A stretch of DNA of 64,000 nt from Paenibacillus pedocola (GCF_031599675.1 NZ_CP134223.1:2728001-2792000), one strand, 5' to 3'; positions 8,362 through 17,654 are shown, counted from the stretch's first letter. Translations and numbers: made by a program. The notes: generated by a model from the sequence alone, not told the origin.

Positions 8362-10551
8362 ATGGGAATTCAATATTTTGCAGAAGAGCGTATATTTCAT
8401 CTTCAGAGCAAGGCCACCAGCTATGTCATTCAACTGCTGCCCACCGGGGTGCCGGCGCATGTCTATTGGGGCAGGAAAATCCGTTCAACAGGCTTGTCAG
8501 CCATCCTTCAGCGGACAGAGCGCTGTTCTTTTTCGCCTAGTCCATATCCAGAAGACATGTCGATTTCTTATGACACAATCGCCCAGGAATATCCGTCTTA
8601 CGGAGTAGGGGATTTCCGGCATCCGGCTTATCAGATTCAGGCGGAGAACGGGACTACAGCTTCCGAGGCAATCTATGATTCACACCGGATTTATCAGGGC
8701 AAGCCCATGCTGGAAGGTCTGCCGGCTACATATGTCCAGCAGGAGAATGAAGCAGAGACACTTGAACTTGAGCTGCTTGATCCGGTCGCCGGACTGCGGA
8801 TTATTCTGAGCTACACCGTGTTCGAGGCATTGAATGCCATCACCCGGTCCGTTAAATTTGTGAACGAAGGCGGACAACAGCTGAAGCTGTTGCGCGGACT
8901 GAGCATGAGCGTCGACTTCCGCGACGCGGATTATGAGCTGCTGCATCTCTCCGGCTCCTGGGCACGTGAGCGCTATGTGGAACGCAGAGCACTTGCTTCC
9001 GGTATGCAGGGAATCGAGAGCCGCCGCGGGGCAAGCAGTCATGCGCATAACCCGTTTATCGCGTTGCTCGCGAAAGGCGCAGATGAGGAGCATGGGGATG
9101 TCTATGGCGTCAGCCTGGTATACAGCGGCAGCTTTACCGCCCAGGCTGAAGTGGATCCGTACCGGACGACCCGCTTATCCGTGGGGATAAATCCTTTTGA
9201 TTTCAGCTGGCTGCTGGAGCAGGGCCAGTCGTTTCAAACGCCGGAAGCCGTGCTGGTCTTCTCGCCGGATGGCCTGGGTGCGATGTCGCGGACCTATCAT
9301 AAGCTGTACCGGACCCGCTTAAGCCGCGGCAGCTTCCGTGACCGTACGCGTCCCGTGCTTGTCAACAACTGGGAAGCCACTTATTTCGATTTCACCGCGG
9401 ACAAGATTGAAGATATTGCCCGTGCGGGAAGCGAGCTGGGCATGGAGCTGTTTGTCCTGGATGACGGCTGGTTCGGTCACCGCGACAATGACCGGAGTTC
9501 TCTTGGTGACTGGTTTGTGGACAAGAAGAAGCTGCCGCAGGGCCTGGAGGATTTGGCCCGCCGGGTTAATGAGCTGGACATGCAGTTTGGCCTCTGGTTC
9601 GAGCCGGAGATGATCTCACCGGACAGCGAGCTGTACCGCCAGCATCCGGACTGGTGCCTGCATGTGGAAGGCCGGCGCAGAACAGAAGCACGGATGCAGC
9701 TGGTACTCGATTTCTCCCGTGCAGATGTCTGCCAGGCGATTGGCGACCGGGTGGCGGATGTGCTGCGCAGCGCTCCGATTTCCTATGTGAAGTGGGATAT
9801 GAACCGTAATATGACTGAGATCGGCTCGGCGCTGCTTCCGCAGGAGAGACAGCGGGAGACTGCGCACCGTTATATGCTTGGACTGTATGGTGTGCTTGAG
9901 CGGATCACAGCGGAATTTCCGGATGTGCTGTTCGAGAGCTGCTCGGGCGGCGGCGGACGTTTTGACCCGGGAATGCTTTATTACATGCCACAGACTTGGA
10001 CAAGCGACAATACCGATGCCATCAGCCGGCTCAAAATCCAATATGGAACCAGTATCGTCTATCCGCTGAGCGCCATGGGCAGCCATGTATCGGCGGTGCC
10101 GAATCATCAGGTTCAGCGCAGCACTTCGCTTGAGCTGCGCGGCCATGTCGCGATGTCGGGCAATTTCGGCTATGAGCTCGATCTTACGAAGTTCACGGAG
10201 GATGAGAAGACGGCCGTTCAGGCACAGGTGGCGCTCTATAAAGAGCTGCGCAATCTTGTGCAGTTCGGGGAGCAGTACCGGCTGCTCAGCCCGTTTGAAG
10301 GTAATGAAACGGCGTGGCTGATCGCAGCTGAGGACAAATCTGAAGCCGTCGTGATGTACGCACGGACCCTTGCGGAGCCGAATGATGCGCTGCATTACCT
10401 GCGGCTGAAGGGGCTGGATCCCGAAGCGGATTATGAGTGGGTGGAGGGCGGAGGCGTATTCGGCGGAGATCATCTGATGTATGCCGGGTTGCCGCTGCCT
10501 GCACTGCATGGGGATTTCCAGAGCGTCCTGTGGCGCTTCCGCAGAGTGTAG
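8362..10551 (+). CDS. GH36 alpha-galactosidase
   Basis: Hydrolyses alpha-1,6-galactosides such as melibiose and raffinose. 729 aa, the usual length of bacterial GH36 enzymes, with no signal peptide, so cytoplasmic. N-terminal beta-sandwich, then a TIM barrel with LVNNWEATYFDFT, the nucleophile D479 in YVKWDMNRNMTE, ESCSGGGGRFD, and the acid/base D549 in TSDNTDA. The ATG is preceded by TTTAGGAGGCTTCA. No transporter or regulator is adjacent, so it is a single-gene transcription unit ended by the hairpin at 10590. Confidence 0.95.
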   Translation: MGIQYFAEERIFHLQSKATSYVIQLLPTGVPAHVYWGRKIRSTGLSAILQRTERCSFSPSPYPEDMSISYDTIAQEYPSYGVGDFRHPAYQIQAENGTTASEAIYDSHRIYQGKPMLEGLPATYVQQENEAETLELELLDPVAGLRIILSYTVFEALNAITRSVKFVNEGGQQLKLLRGLSMSVDFRDADYELLHLSGSWARERYVERRALASGMQGIESRRGASSHAHNPFIALLAKGADEEHGDVYGVSLVYSGSFTAQAEVDPYRTTRLSVGINPFDFSWLLEQGQSFQTPEAVLVFSPDGLGAMSRTYHKLYRTRLSRGSFRDRTRPVLVNNWEATYFDFTADKIEDIARAGSELGMELFVLDDGWFGHRDNDRSSLGDWFVDKKKLPQGLEDLARRVNELDMQFGLWFEPEMISPDSELYRQHPDWCLHVEGRRRTEARMQLVLDFSRADVCQAIGDRVADVLRSAPISYVKWDMNRNMTEIGSALLPQERQRETAHRYMLGLYGVLERITAEFPDVLFESCSGGGGRFDPGMLYYMPQTWTSDNTDAISRLKIQYGTSIVYPLSAMGSHVSAVPNHQVQRSTSLELRGHVAMSGNFGYELDLTKFTEDEKTAVQAQVALYKELRNLVQFGEQYRLLSPFEGNETAWLIAAEDKSEAVVMYARTLAEPNDALHYLRLKGLDPEADYEWVEGGGVFGGDHLMYAGLPLPALHGDFQSVLWRFRRV

Positions 10552-10586
10552 AAGAGATTCCCTCAAGATTAACCAGGTATGATCAC

Positions 10587-10623
10587 AAAAGAGCCTTCCG
10601 GCGTAATGCCGGAAGGCTCTTTT
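10587..10623. terminator. Bidirectional terminator
   Basis: Perfect 13-bp stem AGAGCCTTCCGGC / GCCGGAAGGCTCT around GTAAT, with AAAA before and TTT after. It ends both the alpha-galactosidase gene and the convergent nitroreductase gene. Confidence 0.85.
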
Positions 10624-10646
10624 GCATAGAATATAGATGGTTTGGA

Positions 10647-11264
10647 TCAGATGAAATCCACAAATTCATTGACTGGTTTGCGGTAGCCGCGGGGTCTGAT
10701 CTTGCGCTTGTTATCCTTGCCGATGGTAATCATCAGGGCAGGGACGAAATTGTCCGGCACATTCAGTGTAGCATTGACCGCCGCAGGATCAAAACCGATC
10801 ATCGGGCATGTATCCCAGCCCTTGTCTTTAGCAATCAGCATGAACTGCATGGCCGAAAGGGACGCGTTCCGGATCGCTTCGTCACGCTGGAACTGGTCAT
10901 TTCCGCTATACGCATCGTTGATCGACTGGATGGTGCTGTCGTATTCTTCCTGGCTCATCGCCCCCAGCAGCTTGAGGCCGCTGTAAATTTCTGGCGCCTG
11001 CAGGTAAGCATTTTTGTCCCCGTATACAATAATTACAGCTGAAGCAGTGTGAACCTTGTACTGATTATAGGCATCCTTGTGCAGCTGTTCTTTAACAACC
11101 GGATTGGTAATTACCTTGTAATGCGCATGCTGCAGATTGTTGCTTGAGGGGGCAAGGCGGGCAAGGGAGAACATTTCCTCCAGCTCTGCCTTAGAAATCG
11201 TAACTCCTTCCACAAAATTCATGGCAGATCTCCGGGCTTGGACCAAATCTGAAAAAGTACTCAT
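10647..11264 (-). CDS. Nitroreductase family protein
   Basis: FMN-dependent NAD(P)H oxidoreductase, 205 aa from the chosen start. Typical features: RRSAMNFVEG near the N-terminus (FMN phosphate contact), LARLAPSSNNLQHAHY (about residues 30-45), and GWDTCPMIGFDP in the C-terminal half. Likely reduces quinones or nitro compounds. The ATG at 11264 has GGAGG eight bases upstream and is preferred over the ORF start at 11279. The A+T-rich region upstream (11280-11446) carries the inexact TTAGTTAATA / TATTAATGAACTTACTAA repeats and may hold an HxlR or MarR type site, but no regulator gene is adjacent. Confidence 0.9.
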   Translation of the reverse strand: MSTFSDLVQARRSAMNFVEGVTISKAELEEMFSLARLAPSSNNLQHAHYKVITNPVVKEQLHKDAYNQYKVHTASAVIIVYGDKNAYLQAPEIYSGLKLLGAMSQEEYDSTIQSINDAYSGNDQFQRDEAIRNASLSAMQFMLIAKDKGWDTCPMIGFDPAAVNATLNVPDNFVPALMITIGKDNKRKIRPRGYRKPVNEFVDFI

Positions 11265-11446
11265 AAGTAATGCCTCCATTAGTTTATGTATTAGTTAATA
11301 AATATAAATAGCTAGTTTTTATTAATGAACTTACTAATAGTTACTTGCTAAAGATAGCACGGCATTAAGTGGTCGTCAATGATTTTGCACATGTCTTTAA
11401 AAAATATTTTGAAAAAAGAAGATAATTCGCAAAAACGACATTAAAG

Positions 11447-11464
11447 AAGTGATTTTTATCACAA
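11447..11464. promoter_or_regulatory. Rex-like operator
   Basis: AAGTGATTTTTATCACAA, read on the minus strand TTGTGA-N6-TCACTT. The Rex redox-sensing repressor binds TTGTGA-N6-TCACAA, and yjlC-ndh is a known Rex target in Bacillus subtilis. Only two bases of one half-site differ from consensus. Confidence 0.65.
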
Positions 11465-11488
11465 AACAAGGATATACAGGCAAAAACT

Positions 11489-11521
11489 TTGTGACATAAT
11501 TAACATTATGGGTGGTATAAT
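11489..11521 (+). promoter_or_regulatory. Promoter of yjlC-ndh with a second Rex-like site
   Basis: A second, weaker Rex-like site TTGTGACATAATTAACAT (11489-11506) overlaps the -35 region of a TATAAT box at 11516-11521. A repressor bound here would block the promoter, so induction under high NADH demand is inferred. Confidence 0.5.
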
Positions 11522-11585
11522 AGGCACATTGAGTTTGTGGATTTTTTATTATGCAGTATTAAGCGAATACGGAGGAGAGGCTAAT

Positions 11586-12029
11586 ATGTCAGAAACTATC
11601 ACTCAAACCCTGCCTAAAGAAGAACAAACAGCAGGTAAACCGGCTTATACCAAAGAGGATTTACTGGATCAGCTGCTCAAACCTGAGGTTCAGGAATCGC
11701 TCACACTGCTGGTGGAGGAACTGCCTAAGCTAACACAGCTGGTCGGAGTATTAACCAAATCGTTTGACTTCGTACAGGCGGTTGCCTCGGATGAGGTACT
11801 CAAAAATGATACTGTAGGTGCTATCAAGGAAATTGCCGAGCCGGTGGTGGATTCGGTTAAAAATATGGCTGCTACAGTTATCGAAGCAAAAGACCGTGCT
11901 AACGAAAGCACTGAAACGATCAGTCTTTTTGGAATGATGAAAATGGTCAAAGACCCGCAGGTCCAAAAGATGCTTCGTTTCCTGAATGCTTATCTTCAAG
12001 TCAGCGGCGAACGCAGCCCGCAGAAATAG
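11586..12029 (+). CDS. yjlC: DUF1641 protein (YjlC-like)
   Basis: 147 aa, cytoplasmic, all-helical. The DUF1641 core is LLVEELPKLTQLVGVLTKSFDFVQAVASDEVL followed by a Thr/Ile-rich central helix. The ATG at 11586 follows GGAGGAGAGG closely; an in-frame upstream start at 11508 lacks a site. It is followed 41 bp later by the type II NADH dehydrogenase gene, the same order as yjlC-ndh in Bacillus subtilis. The exact role is unknown; a function tied to the dehydrogenase is inferred from this conserved pairing. Confidence 0.8.
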   Translation: MSETITQTLPKEEQTAGKPAYTKEDLLDQLLKPEVQESLTLLVEELPKLTQLVGVLTKSFDFVQAVASDEVLKNDTVGAIKEIAEPVVDSVKNMAATVIEAKDRANESTETISLFGMMKMVKDPQVQKMLRFLNAYLQVSGERSPQK

Positions 12030-12070
12030 AAACCCTAATTTCATAACACACAAGTAAGGACGGAGGATAT

Positions 12071-13252
12071 ATGATGTCAAAACATATCGTAATTCTAGGA
12101 GCAGGGTACGGCGGTTTATTGAGTGCATTGACTGTGCGCAAATATATGAGCAAAGCTGAAGCAAAGGTTACAGTGGTCAACCAGTATCCGACACACCAGA
12201 TTATTACTGAACTTCACCGCCTGGCTGCAGGCAGTATCTCAGAGAAGGCTGTTGCCATGCCGCTGGCAAAGCTGTTTGCAGGTAAAGATATTGACCTCAA
12301 AATTGCTAAAGTTAAATCGTTCTCCGTTGACACCAAACAGATCGCTTTGTCTGACGGCACAGTTCTTTCCTATGATGCACTTGTTGTAGGTCTGGGCAGC
12401 ACGACGGCATATTTCGGAATTCCGGGTCTGGAGAAATTCAGTATGGTGCTGAAATCAGCTGAAGATGCCAAAAACATTCATGCCCATATTGAAGCCCGGA
12501 TCCGTGATTATGCCGCAACTAAAAATCCGGCTGATGCAACGATTCTGATCGGCGGAGGCGGCTTGACCGGCGTTGAGCTAGTAGGTGAAATTGCCGATGT
12601 GTTGCCTAAGCTTACCAGACGTTACGGGGTGGATCCGAAGGAAATCAAGCTTTTGCTAGTTGAGGCCGGCCCGAAAATTCTGCCGGTATTGCCGGATCAT
12701 TTGATCCAGCGCGCTACATCAAGCCTTGAGGCCCGCGGTGTACAGTTCCTGACAGGTCTTGCTGTTACCAACGTTGAAGGCAACACGATTGATCTGAAGG
12801 ATGGACAGAAGGTTGTTGCGAATACATTCGTCTGGACAGGTGGCGTTCAAGGCAATCCGCTGGTCGGCGAATCCGGTCTTGAGGTTAACCGCGGACGTGC
12901 GACCGTCAATGATTTCCTGCAATCCACTTCCCACAAAGATGTGTTCGTTGCCGGAGACAGCGCTGTTTACTTCGCGCCAGATGGCCGCCCTTACCCGCCA
13001 ACCGCGCAAATCGCCTGGCAGATGGGCGAACTGATCGGCTATAACCTCTATGCCAGCCTGAACAACAAATCACTGGAAACCTTCAGCCCGGTTAATTCGG
13101 GTACGCTGGCCAGCCTGGGCCGTAAAGACGGTGTAGCAATTATCGGCGGCAACTCGACTCCGCTCAAAGGCCTGCCTGCAACGATGATGAAGGAAGCGAG
13201 CAACATCCGTTATCTGACCCATGTTAAAGGTTTGTTCAGTCTTGCCTACTAA
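12071..13252 (+). CDS. ndh: Type II NADH dehydrogenase
   Basis: Single-subunit, non-proton-pumping NADH:quinone oxidoreductase of the respiratory chain, peripheral at the inner face of the membrane. 393 aa. FAD-binding GAGYGG near the N-terminus, NADH-binding GGGGLTGVELVGE at about 157-169, the second FAD motif FVAGDSAVY, and the quinone-side signature PPTAQIAWQMG. RBS GGAGG is 5 bases before ATGATG, so the start may be 12071 or 12074. It follows yjlC in an operon and ends at a strong terminator. Confidence 0.93.
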   Translation: MMSKHIVILGAGYGGLLSALTVRKYMSKAEAKVTVVNQYPTHQIITELHRLAAGSISEKAVAMPLAKLFAGKDIDLKIAKVKSFSVDTKQIALSDGTVLSYDALVVGLGSTTAYFGIPGLEKFSMVLKSAEDAKNIHAHIEARIRDYAATKNPADATILIGGGGLTGVELVGEIADVLPKLTRRYGVDPKEIKLLLVEAGPKILPVLPDHLIQRATSSLEARGVQFLTGLAVTNVEGNTIDLKDGQKVVANTFVWTGGVQGNPLVGESGLEVNRGRATVNDFLQSTSHKDVFVAGDSAVYFAPDGRPYPPTAQIAWQMGELIGYNLYASLNNKSLETFSPVNSGTLASLGRKDGVAIIGGNSTPLKGLPATMMKEASNIRYLTHVKGLFSLAY

Positions 13253-13290
13253 GACTCCCTGATATCCGTAGCGGATCTCAGGTCATAAAG

Positions 13291-13354
13291 AACCCCTTCA
13301 ATGCACCTGAAATACTCATGCCGTCATGAGGTATGGGAGCTTGAAGGGGTTTTT
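13291..13354 (+). terminator. Terminator of yjlC-ndh
   Basis: Stem AACCCCTTCAA (13291-13301) / TTGAAGGGGTT (13341-13351) followed by TTTTG. The long loop contains a smaller inner inverted repeat. Confidence 0.8.
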
Positions 13355-13437
13355 GTGTAATTTTACATAGTCAATTTTTGGAAATGGTTATAGACTGAAT
13401 GAATCTGTATTGATAATACAGCCTCAGGGGGTTAAGG

Positions 13438-14190
13438 ATGATAGAGGGCCGGAAGTCTGAATTGTTTTATAAATATTCCTGCAAAGGTTCTCCGACGGTT
13501 GTGTTTATCTCCGGATTAGGGGACGGGAGTGATTCCTGGGATGGGATTCAGCAGGAGATTGCCGGAATCGCCTCGACCTTTGCGTATGACCGGGCAGGTA
13601 CCGGTAAAAGTCCGGCGGTAACTATTCCCTGTTCCTGCCGCGACTTGGTACTGGAGTTGCATGAGATGCTTGCTGAATTAGCTGTGCAACCGCCTTATAT
13701 ATTGGTGGGACATTCTTTTGGCGGATTAATTGCCAGACTTTATGCCGCTTATTATCCTCAGGATTCATCGGCGCTTGTGCTGGTCGATGCTGCTGCAGAG
13801 TATAAAGAAGTCGCTTTTGAAAAGATTCTGCCTGAGCAGCTCCTCCCCGGGAATAGGGCGTATCTTGAGAATCCTCTGCTGAACAGCGAGAAAATTGACA
13901 AGCGGCTAAGCTACCGGCAAATTGCCGAAGCTTCACTTGGAGAACCGGGCGGTATTCCGATATCGGTCATTACTAGAGGGCTGCCGGACAGGCAGGGGGC
14001 GGACTGGCCTGCCGAAGAAATACTTGAAGTCGAGCAGTTGCAGCAAACGGGATTTTTGCGGCTGTCTACAGATGGCAGACAGCGGTTTGCCCGGAGCAGC
14101 GGACATTATATTCACTTAAATGAACCGGAAATTGTTATTGAAGAAATCAGACAAATGGTTGAACTCACATCAGCCAGTTACAGGGAGTGA
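13438..14190 (+). CDS. Alpha/beta hydrolase
   Basis: Serine hydrolase of the alpha/beta fold, 250 aa, cytoplasmic. Oxyanion region FISGLGDGSDSW (24-35), nucleophile elbow GHSFGG with S93, and the catalytic histidine in SSGHYIHLNEPE near the C-terminus. Substrate unknown. RBS AGGGGG precedes ATG at 13438. The next gene (DUF2785) follows within a few bases, so the two are probably cotranscribed. Confidence 0.88.
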   Translation: MIEGRKSELFYKYSCKGSPTVVFISGLGDGSDSWDGIQQEIAGIASTFAYDRAGTGKSPAVTIPCSCRDLVLELHEMLAELAVQPPYILVGHSFGGLIARLYAAYYPQDSSALVLVDAAAEYKEVAFEKILPEQLLPGNRAYLENPLLNSEKIDKRLSYRQIAEASLGEPGGIPISVITRGLPDRQGADWPAEEILEVEQLQQTGFLRLSTDGRQRFARSSGHYIHLNEPEIVIEEIRQMVELTSASYRE

Positions 14191-14195
14191 AATTT

Positions 14196-15035
14196 ATGAG
14201 CGACAGAAGAGAAAGACTAATCCATGATCTGCAAAGAATTGAGAGCGAGGAGTACCGTCTTCGTGAAGGTGAAGCACATGACGATTTTATCCGCCGCATG
14301 CTTGAATATATCGGAGATCCGCAGCCTGAGCTGAGGGATGAGCTGATCTACCCGACTTTTTATAAGTGGATACTGGAGCAGCAGCTGTTTACCAATGATG
14401 AGCTGCGCAGCTTCCTGAAAGTCCTGCTTGATGAGCGGCATTTGTTCTATGGCATCGGCAAGACGGAAGATAAAAGCGTATTTACGCGGACATTCTCTGT
14501 ACTTCCGGTAGCTCTGATCGTGCAGCGGCATATCAAGCGGCCGTTTCTCACTGCGGAAGAATTCCGCAGCTTGAAGGATGCTCTGCTCCGCTATTACCGG
14601 GAAGAGAAGGATCTGCGCGGATATGTGGAGGAAGGCGGGTGGGCCCACGCTGCGGCTCATGGTGCGGATGCGCTGGATGAACTGGTGCAATGCCCGGAGA
14701 GCAGTGAGGAGGTGCAGCTGGAAGTGCTGGAGGCTATCAAAGATATGCTGCAAAACCGAATGTGGCTGTTCGGCGAGGAAGAGGACGAGCGGATGGTTAC
14801 GGTCGTGGATACGATGATCGTACAGGAACGCCTGAACTGGGATACTATCGCCCATTGGATCGGCAGCCTGAGTGACTGCGGGAATTGGCCGCCGGGCCGC
14901 AGCCAGCGCATCGCCCAGGTCAATAGTAAACACTTCCTGCGCAGCCTTTATTTCCGAAGAGGATGTCAGGACCGGAGTGAAGCCTTTGAACAGGTGCTTC
15001 TTACTGCAGAAGCTAGTTTGAATCGATTTTGTTAG
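14196..15035 (+). CDS. DUF2785 domain protein
   Basis: 279 aa, helical, function unknown. Recognised by the DUF2785 pattern: repeated helices with LRDELIYPTFYKWI, LLDERHLFYGIGKTEDKSVFTRTFSVL, and the conserved GGWAHAAAHGADALDELV near residues 150-167. The ATG at 14196 has GGGAG nine bases upstream; a GTG at 14187 that overlaps the previous stop is less likely. The motif W-x-H-x-x-x-H suggests a possible metal or substrate site, but none is established. Confidence 0.8.
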   Translation: MSDRRERLIHDLQRIESEEYRLREGEAHDDFIRRMLEYIGDPQPELRDELIYPTFYKWILEQQLFTNDELRSFLKVLLDERHLFYGIGKTEDKSVFTRTFSVLPVALIVQRHIKRPFLTAEEFRSLKDALLRYYREEKDLRGYVEEGGWAHAAAHGADALDELVQCPESSEEVQLEVLEAIKDMLQNRMWLFGEEEDERMVTVVDTMIVQERLNWDTIAHWIGSLSDCGNWPPGRSQRIAQVNSKHFLRSLYFRRGCQDRSEAFEQVLLTAEASLNRFC

Positions 15036-15145
15036 GTGATTATTTCTCTGGTATACTAACTAAAATAGAAGATGTTATATTGATTTCTGTTTGATATAAT
15101 AGGCATGTTTATACTATTAAGCAGTTTTATGGGAGGATTATGTAG

Positions 15146-15775
15146 ATGGGACTCAAGGATAATGATGTAATTGTTTTCATCGGCGACAGCATCACAGACT
15201 GCGGGCGGAATTATGAAGACGCTTCATCGCTGGGTGTTGGTTATGCTCTGATGGTTGCTGCACACCTCGGGCTGCAGTATCCGGAGAAGAAGCTAACGTT
15301 TTTTAACCGGGGAATCAACGGCAACCGCGTTGTCGATTTGCAGAAGCGTTTTGACCGGGATTGCCTGGCCCTGAATCCAACCTGGGTCTCGATTTATATC
15401 GGGGTCAACGACACCTGGCGCTATATGGACTCCGGCCAGGAAACGACTGCCGCTGAGTTTGAAGCTGCTTACCGGGACCTGATTGAGCGTACTAAGAAAT
15501 CCTCGGAGGCCAAGCTGGTGCTGATTGAGCCGTTCGTGCTGCCGGTGCCGGAGGACCGCAAGACATGGCGCCGGGATCTTGACCCGAAAATCCATGTTGT
15601 GCGTGAATTAGCGCGTGAATACGGTGCGCTGCTGGTACCGCTTGACGGCTTGTTCGCGGCCGCTTCGATGAAGGCAGAGCCTGCTTTCTGGGCAGGCGAT
15701 GGCGTTCACCCTTCACCGGCAGGCCATGCCCTTATTGCTGATGCCTGGCTGAAGGCTGTAGGCGCGATTAATTAG
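15146..15775 (+). CDS. SGNH/GDSL hydrolase
   Basis: 209 aa esterase/lipase-type enzyme with no signal peptide. Block I GDSITDCGRN (Ser nucleophile), block II near FNRGINGNRV (Gly), block III YIGVNDTWR (Asn), and block V DGVHPSPAGH with the catalytic Asp and His. This family often removes acetyl groups from oligosaccharides, which would suit the surrounding glycan genes. RBS GGGAGGA is close to ATG 15146. Confidence 0.9.
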   Translation: MGLKDNDVIVFIGDSITDCGRNYEDASSLGVGYALMVAAHLGLQYPEKKLTFFNRGINGNRVVDLQKRFDRDCLALNPTWVSIYIGVNDTWRYMDSGQETTAAEFEAAYRDLIERTKKSSEAKLVLIEPFVLPVPEDRKTWRRDLDPKIHVVRELAREYGALLVPLDGLFAAASMKAEPAFWAGDGVHPSPAGHALIADAWLKAVGAIN

Positions 15776-15797
15776 TTCATATCATGCCTTCCGGTTT

Positions 15798-15834
15798 AAG
15801 ACCGATCCGTTAATATGCTGCGGAACGGTCTTTT
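15798..15834 (+). terminator. Terminator of the SGNH hydrolase gene
   Basis: Stem AAGACCGATCCG / CGGAACGGTCTT (one mismatch) followed by TTTTATA, 22 bp after the stop codon. Confidence 0.75.
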
Positions 15835-15909
15835 ATATATTTCATTAAAGGTACATAGTGCTTTGCATTTTATTCTCCTTATAGACACTGGTATAATTGA
15901 AAGATACAT

Positions 15910-16023
15910 ATGGATTTGGAGGTGGAACCCATCAGGCGGTTTCTGCTGATCGCGCCTTTCTCAAAAAGTTCAATAAGCCGTGGACTGCCGGAAATAACTA
16001 CGGATGGGGATGTGTATGTATAA
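15910..16023 (+). CDS. Possible upstream small ORF overlapping the phosphoesterase start
   Basis: A 37-codon frame from ATG 15910 whose stop TAA (16021-16023) overlaps the likely phosphoesterase start. The product would begin MDLEVEPIRRFLLIAPF. A GGAGGTGG sequence lies inside it, not before it, so translation is uncertain. A TATAAT box lies at 15892-15897. It may be a translation-coupling leader or may be non-coding. Confidence 0.2.
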   Translation: MDLEVEPIRRFLLIAPFSKSSISRGLPEITTDGDVYV

Positions 16024-16768
16024 TGTTATTGCAGTAATTTCGGATATCCATAGCAACAGGCTTGCTCTTGAGGCAGTTCTGCAGGATTTAGAGAGCCGGA
16101 ATGCAAACCTCATTGTGAATCTGGGCGACACACTGTTTGGTCCCATAGATCCGCTGGGTACAGCAGCGCTGCTGATGGAGCAGCCGGCAATTGTGAATAT
16201 AATGGGCAACTGTGATGAAATTCTGCTGCAGGAAAGAAGCGAATCACTCTCCTATAAGCAAGTGAAGCCGCTGCTTAGTATTGCCCAGGAAGAATGGATT
16301 TCCTCCTTTCGGGGGACATGGAGCTATGAAGAGCTGCTGTTCTGTCATGGCACGCCCTGGAACAATGGCCGTTATCTGCTGGAGCAGGTTCAGCCGGACG
16401 GCACTGTGGTTTATAAGCAGCCGGAGGCGTTGGCAGCAGAGCTGCAGGGGATAGCGGAAAGAATCATTTTTTGCGGACACAGCCATGTATTTCAATCCAT
16501 TGACTTACCGGGCGGGAAGAAGGCGGTCAATGCGGGAAGTGTTGGTTTGCCGGCCTATGAAGATGAAGAGCCTTATCCCCATGTGATGGAGTCAGGTACC
16601 CGCTTCGCCAGCTACTGTCTTTGCCGGAGAACCGGAGAACCGAACAACTGGGCTGTCCAGCATAGATTGGTGGAATATAACTGGGAGGCTGCTGCCGCAA
16701 TGGCAGACAGTAAGGGGCGGCATGATTACGCGGTTGCCATCAGAAACGGCCGGATGAGCCGGGAATAG
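16016..16768 (+). CDS. Metallophosphoesterase
   Basis: Calcineurin-like phosphoesterase, about 250 aa, cytoplasmic. Motifs in order: ISDIHSN (D-x-H), NLGDTLFGP (GD), GNCDE (GN-x-D/E), FCHGTPW, and CGHSHVFQ (GHxH), all metal-ligating blocks present. It ends with VNAGSVGLPAYED, typical of the YfcE/MJ0936-like phosphodiesterase group. Three in-frame ATGs (16004, 16010, 16016) are possible; 16016 gives the family-like start MYNVIAVISDIHSN after GGATGGGG. Substrate unknown. Confidence 0.85.
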   Translation: MYNVIAVISDIHSNRLALEAVLQDLESRNANLIVNLGDTLFGPIDPLGTAALLMEQPAIVNIMGNCDEILLQERSESLSYKQVKPLLSIAQEEWISSFRGTWSYEELLFCHGTPWNNGRYLLEQVQPDGTVVYKQPEALAAELQGIAERIIFCGHSHVFQSIDLPGGKKAVNAGSVGLPAYEDEEPYPHVMESGTRFASYCLCRRTGEPNNWAVQHRLVEYNWEAAAAMADSKGRHDYAVAIRNGRMSRE

Positions 16769-16850
16769 GCACTACTGCAATGTGCAAGGTATATAGTAAA
16801 TCATAGATGCAGCTGGTGAAATCCGTCACGGATACCGGCGCGAGAGGGAA

Positions 16851-17606
16851 GTGAGCAGGGTGACGAGTGATACAGCAGAAGATTTGCAAGGTTTGAAAGA
16901 GGCGGGAAAAGTGGTCGGTTATACGATTGCCGAGATGAAACGCAAAGTAGTTCCCGGTATGACAACGGCAGAGCTTGATCAGGTGGGAGCAGAGATATTG
17001 GAGCATTTTGGCGCACAATCTGCTCCTAAAGTGACTTATAATTTTCCGGGCAGCACCTGTATCAGTATCAATGAAGAGGTGGCTCATGGCATTCCGGGTC
17101 CCAGAGTCATTCAGCCTGGAGATCTGATCAATATTGATGTTTCTGCCGTGTTGAACGGCTATTACGGGGATGCGGGGGTTTCTTTTCAGCTGCCTCCCTA
17201 CGATGAGAAGCTTGTCCGCCTGTGCAGCAGTACCGAGGAGACGATGATGAATGTGATCAACCATCTCCGGGCAGGCATGAAAGTAAATGAAATCGGCCGG
17301 GTGATGGAAATGGAAGCACGCAAACGCGGCTACAAGGTAATCCGCAATCTCTGCAGCCACGGGATCGGTAAATCCCTGCATGAGAAGCCTTTCGAAATCC
17401 TGCCGTTCTATAATCCGCGGGAAGCTACGGTGCTTAAGGAAGGGCAGGTGATCACGGTCGAACCTTTCCTGTCAACAGGGGCGGATTTTGCGGAGCAGCA
17501 GAGCGACGGGTGGACCTTGAGTGTCAAAGGGGGCAGCCGGGTTGCCCAGTTTGAGCATACGATTATCGTGACAAAAGGCAAACCGATCATTCTGACAAGT
17601 GCATAG
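16851..17606 (+). CDS. map: Methionine aminopeptidase type I
   Basis: Removes N-terminal Met from new proteins. 251 aa, type I without a zinc-finger extension. All five metal ligands are present: D96, D107, H170, E204, E235, and the substrate histidine H79 (VAHGIP). The start is a GTG with GAGAGGGAA upstream; a second in-frame GTG at 16860 is possible. It is not in the ribosomal protein operon, so it could be a second copy of map in this genome. Confidence 0.92.
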   Translation: MSRVTSDTAEDLQGLKEAGKVVGYTIAEMKRKVVPGMTTAELDQVGAEILEHFGAQSAPKVTYNFPGSTCISINEEVAHGIPGPRVIQPGDLINIDVSAVLNGYYGDAGVSFQLPPYDEKLVRLCSSTEETMMNVINHLRAGMKVNEIGRVMEMEARKRGYKVIRNLCSHGIGKSLHEKPFEILPFYNPREATVLKEGQVITVEPFLSTGADFAEQQSDGWTLSVKGGSRVAQFEHTIIVTKGKPIILTSA

Positions 17607-17654
17607 GCAGCTGTTCTCCATAGCTGTATCCTCAGACTTCATTTAAGTTAAAGG

